Source: Conchocele bisecta
Lineage: Eukaryota > Mollusca > Bivalvia > Lucinida > Thyasiridae
Assembly (NCBI GenBank): GCA_029237695.1
Contig: CM055275.1
Location: forward strand, 7,824,899 to 7,888,898
Direction of reading: 5' to 3'
DNA length: 64,000 nucleotides
The notes beneath the pieces are model-generated. The model was not told the origin of the DNA and did no database searches. It was given only the letters and a program-made list of their open reading frames with translations. Numbering within the stretch: the first letter of the stretch is position 1; each line of letters opens with the position of its first letter. The position numbers and the translations under genes were made by a program. Of this stretch, positions 47,801 to 53,800 are shown one piece after another.

Positions 47801-50800
47801 ATTTTGCTACTTATTCAGTATACATATGTATATTTAAACACGTAAAATGTAGATAGAACATCCACTATGCGATCATTTAGCCATGTAAACCGTAACTGTA
47901 ACATCCGCCATACGATCGCTTAGCCATACAAACGGTAGCTGGAACATCTATCATACGATAATTTAGCCATGTAAACTGTGAGCCGTCATCTTGTCAGTCC
48001 AGGGTGGAGTCCGGGGACAATGGGGCGCCATTTTGCTACTCATTAAGTTTATATATATACAGTCTAGCACCAGTATCTCGAAGTCGAAGGGAGATCGTAT
48101 TTTAGTCGAGATAGGACTAGGTTCGAGATACCGATGAAGCGACATGGTCAAATTGTTTCGCAAACAAAATAATCAAATCATGTTACCCATCACATCACGA
48201 GTAAACAATAAAGGAATAATAAAACGAAACATGTGTTGCCTTTATTATAATTGTATATACCAATTAATTGACAAACAACAATATGAACATTACATATATT
48301 ATATACATGTATTCAATTGACAATATGTCACTCACTAACAAGGAAATAAAGTTGTGTTTACATAATGAGTAACATATAATACAAGAAACAGAATAGTTCA
48401 TGCTTTAAACGAAACGGAATTGACACCGTCACTCGCAGTCAGGTCTCGTGAAGAAGTCCTTCATCGTCCCTTGCTTCGTACACCGGCGTCTATGCAGCTG
48501 TGTGAAGAATGCCGTGGACTTTGACAGGGCGTTAAGTATCCTGAAGAACAGTCCCGTCTCATCGGCGTTGTAAACGTCTTCTGGTCGGAATTGTCGTAGA
48601 CTAGTTTCCAGTCTACGTTGCCAAGTGGATATAGCGTCGGATTCCATGTTGACCGACTTCGCCTCCCCACAAGCCCGCTTGAAAGAAATCCCGTGACGGT
48701 CTTTAAATCGATCCAACCAACCTGTCGATGCCTTGAAATTCGTGTGTCCCAGTTTAATCGAGAATTCGGTTGCTTTTCCTTGAATATGTTGGTCCCTAAT
48801 CGACGGAAACCACTTCAACATCGCGGATTGCAAGTCTTCAAAATCTCCATTTCTCATATTTTTCCTCTTCGCCCCAAATGTCAGAAACCCAGAATTGATG
48901 GACTCTTTATTCTTGAGCCACGTCGTTAGTGTGTTGGCGGGAACTCCAAACTGCCTCGCGATGTCCGCTTTTGACCGTGACCCCTTTTCTACTTCTAAAA
49001 TCGCCTCATACTTTGTCTCGATTGGTAATGTTGTCAACTTTCGTTTCTGTCCCTTGGATACTAATGCTGACTTGGTTATTCCCCCCATTGCTGGGTCCTT
49101 TGCCAAGTTGCTCGACATTATCCAAAGAAGCATTATCATGTTGTGAATTCATAATGAATGTGGCGGACTTTATTTTCCATGTTAATTTTAAGCAAAATAA
49201 TTGATTATGACATTAGTGTTATCTACTGCTGCTTAATTATGACGTACAACATCCACAATGCAATCATGACAATATCTCGTCTCCAACGGCGAAGCATATC
49301 GGTATATCATAATGCATGACAACTCATTTGTGGAACAAATATGAAAAAGTTGTAGTTTGCCCTTTCTAATGAACACTGTGCATCAGTAAGACACACGGTC
49401 ACTACATATTCTGTCAATATACGACCAGTAACAACGCAACTCGAGTGATACATACTAATAGTATGTAGTTAAATCAACCGGGATCACACCTGTAAGCAAA
49501 CGCACACACAACATGTCCATACGGTATAACTGATATTCAGCCACTTCGTTGAAAAGTAGAGATGGCATCGTTAATGTTTTGTACATATCCTTGTCATATG
49601 TTTCAGGAATCGATTCAGCAATGTCGGAAAACTACATAGTCCCCAAAAGGTATTACCTTTCCGACTTTTGTCATGAGTGTTTCCGTTGATTTGATGAGTC
49701 ATGATAAGTATGTTTAGTATCACTGCCACAGGATACATTATCGTTTGACGACCCCGTGTACAAATGTAGATCTCGATCCGCATCCACCGTCTGTCAGGAG
49801 CTGCATTAGTTGCCATTCCATCAATGAAACACCCGTCATGCTTTTAGCAAGCAGCATAGATCGCTATCAGGCTGCTTGAGTGTGCTATTCGATCAGGAAC
49901 GATCCTGTTCACTAATTTCATAAGCCCTATTTCCAAATTCACAACCAAATATCGGTGTTACAAGCGTATCCCATTGATGCGTGGACGGCTACTTTTCCCG
50001 TCATAGCCACTTCATAATTAGCCCTCGTGGCAATATTCCGCAGTTGAGTTTTGCCTACGGCAACCCAGGTCAATGGCTATCATAACGTATTAGCATGTGT
50101 GGTAAAAACTATGTTAAAGGTACATGCCCACTCAGTAGGCACGGACTATTATTTATAGGAATTAAATAAGTGCATACATTTGTCACTATTCCACCTATAC
50201 ATATAAAACCAGTAAGTAATATTTATTTTACTGATAGTGACGCGCGGTGGTATCAGGCTATTTTCATATGCAAATGAGGCGTGATGTTTTTTAATTATTT
50301 ATACTGATTAAATATGTCACCTGAAAGTATACTATTTTCGACAGATTATAAAGTATGATCATTGCACATCAAAATATAAATACAGATAATTAATAGAAAA
50401 TGTCCGTTAACATTTTAAGGAAACACGGTTATCGCCGCTGATATCAGTGTGGAAATTTGCATCTGATATACAATGTATAATAATCCAAAATAATACGTGG
50501 GATAATGGTGAATTAATGTTTCTTTTGTCGGAAAATGTCTCAAATTATGTTTGTGCCTACGGAATTTAGCTTGTCGTAAATGTTGGCAAAACTAATAATC
50601 TGAATTCCACTCAAATTTCTAAGTTATATTCAATCGAATGAATCATATGATGCACAAATTATAATTGCCACCCGTGTACATATTTACAGCGACACCGCCC
50701 CCGCCACGTATGAAATGTTGGATTCCGCGGGGACAGTCGACTCGGCGACTTACACTGAGCTGGGACTTTATGGTGAGTCGAACATTGGTTTTATTGCAAA

Positions 50801-53800
50801 CAATGAATAAATATGCAAAGTTAACATGTATCAAAAACGATGCGGAGAAGCTGCAGCAGGAGACGAAATCAAATGTTTTATAAATCTACTATAATTTACT
50901 AGAACGTATTACCATTTAATGGTAAATATATTAATCTAAGAAAAAAAAGATTTTCAAAATCCGACCACAAAATCTAAATATATTAAAATTTAGTATAAAA
51001 AACGATGGGCACGTGCAAGGAATGTATATGATATACATAAAGACCGATTCCACTACGTTGTACTTTAATTTATACTGCCCAGCCGGTTTCACCGCTTACA
51101 GAAGATTTTCAGAGGACTTGTGACGTTAGCAACGTCACGTTACGTGATGGGAGTTAATAGCAAGGGACATTACTCTCCATATAGTGTTTGTTGATCTCTA
51201 TATTAAACATTCAGATATCCTGACGTGTGTTATTTGTTTGTTTATTTTTCGCAATAAAACCAATATGTGACAAATTAGCGTCAACAATATATTTTTTTTA
51301 CAGTGGAGTTTAAGTTGATAATACATATTAATAATAAGTACATATAAAACTAACTGCGCATTATGTTTGGAAACATTCTAATGTAACGTTCGAAAATGTC
51401 CAGCCGTGGATAAACGTTTGCTGTGGCACGACGGAATTGTTTGAACCCCGAAGGCCGCGTGTTCCAAACAGTTCCCGAGTGCCACAGCAAACGTTTACCC
51501 ACGGCTGGACATTGTGGGACGCATTCAAACAGCTGATTTACGCACACGTGTTCCGGGGCCCGCAGTACACGTCACGTGATGCAGCCGCATGAAATGCAAA
51601 ATTTCAGTGCGACCGTTGTAAACTGGCATGGTGACATAATGACGCTTTTTAGTAACGTCAAGAGATACATGCGTTACATAGGTGCAGACGCGGATACATA
51701 AATAATTACAGGGGGCCGAGGGGGGGGGGGGGGTGTTCTGTAATTACAAGTCGGCATAGCCGACCTCCGCGAGCGGTGAAATCGCAAAGTAGGGGGGTGT
51801 GTTGGTCCTATCCCAGGAACTTTTTAGATGCCAGATCGCCGCAGATGCGATTTCCTGACACCTAGGCCACGAAAAAAGTCAGCCAACTATTCGAGTATTG
51901 TAGATTTTCGTTTTTTTTTATTTTGCCGGGAGCAGGGGGTGTCCGGACCCCCTGGAACCCCCCCCCCCCCCCACCCATGTATCCGCGCCTGAGGTGCTGG
52001 CTTGGCCCCAGGAATGAGCATTGTCTGCAACCATTTTAAAAAAGCACGTGTTGTACGCTTAAACACGGCTGTATATGTTATTTCTGTAGACAAATAAAGA
52101 CAAGATAACGAGTCAGAATTTGATATACAGGGTGTCCCAAACAAAATGGAGACCTAATTCAAACAGCTATAACGTGTTTAGTCCACGACACTGAACCGTT
52201 TCCTTTTCAGAGAATAGTATTCTACATTTCGTTTAGCAGGTAGGCTCAACACAACAAGTGACGTCATTGTTTATTGATGACGTCATTTTTTGCATTCGGA
52301 TAAAAATCGTAAAATCGACGAATGTGTACAACATCCATAATTCAGCGACATCGTGTTTCCAGCCCAATTTTTAAATGACAGATGACTACAAAGTGTCTGA
52401 TAGCATGAATATTATTATAAATCATTGAAATATGATACAAAATGGATAAAAATAGTGGACACTTGCAAGTTAATATAAGTATAAGAGAGGTGTATCAACT
52501 TTAAACTCAAATAATTGTCATCAGGAGACAGGGCATGATGTGTGCATGCCATTTATGCATATTGTCGTAATACCTGCTATGTCTGAATGTATTTAACTAT
52601 TATACTAAATCCAAATATATCGGAATACCTATAGCACAAACATCCACATGTATCAGCATTGTTGAGCGTGACATTTCCAGACGTCAATAAAGTAGAAGAA
52701 TGTCTGGTATTCGACCCATAGTTCAAACATATTTAGATATATTCAGCATAGTAAATGATATAGTATGCTAATATAAGAAATCAATGATTATGTACCGATC
52801 CAGAAGGTATTTGATGTTGGTGTGACCATCATTCAGACGGAACGCTGTCTAACCTCATTTAGATAAAATGTCAAAATAACAAAAATGTGTAAAATTCAAC
52901 AAGGGAGATAACTCTGGGTAACTTTGAACAGTTGTGATATACCCGTATTTTTCATTTACTATTTGAAACTGTGTTCAATGGTACATACATAGTTAAATTG
53001 GTGAACATGCATTCATTCAATTAAACAAATTACAGCTATTTGAATTACATGTCAGGTGTTTTGGGACGCCCTGTAAGTACTAATATGAGATATGCTGTCT
53101 TGATGCCGAAAATAACTGTCTGCCATCGTGTAGTGTATTTGGGCCGCGCCTTATGCGCCATACGAAAACTGGGCTTAATGACAACGTCTGAAAAGCGACA
53201 AACGACGTCGGAAAAACGACGATTCAAATTGTCTAACGTCGCCGTAAAATTTCACATTTTGTCATCACATTTACGTTTGCGGGTGTATGTTAAATTGAGT
53301 GGGACTAGAAAACGGAAAGTGATAAATTATTGAAACTTTCATCAATATGTTCCGTGATGACTTGTACGTCAGTGTACATATTATGACGTCATGACGTGAC
53401 GTCACGTACTCATGACGTTGTTGAACGAGAAACCATGATTGACGTTATGGCCATGGTGTCGCGAAAAAATACTCGCAACATAAATGACTTAACCATGTTT
53501 GAGGCGCTGTACATTGTCACCTAACTTTGGCATTGTCTTTGGCGCTGTCACTCTGTTTCGTTGTTTGTACTTATGAATTTAAAATGGTGAACGCATTATT
53601 TAATTGGCCACATCTCAGCGATGTCATCGCTTATGCTGCACTTTGATTGCTAAATAATCTTAAATATGAACAACCTATTCTATACCAACCGATCTTTCCA
53701 TCTATAATCTTGGTAAATTGAGACTTTCGAACAATTCTAGCCCGTACTTGGCAAATGATATGCCATTTAGTATACCGGGTGCCACTCATTTTATCAATGC

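Larger units (their letters stand above)
46868..49606 (+). other. receptor intron 11
   Basis: It holds a tandem repeat (47723-48045) and an antisense pogo/Tigger fragment (48060-49142). No receptor exon was seen here. Confidence 0.65.

Noticed and set aside
50690..50772. Classical ITIM
   Set aside because: Ala is found at the -2 position of both tyrosines where Ser, Ile, Val or Leu is required, so the ITAM-like reading fits better.
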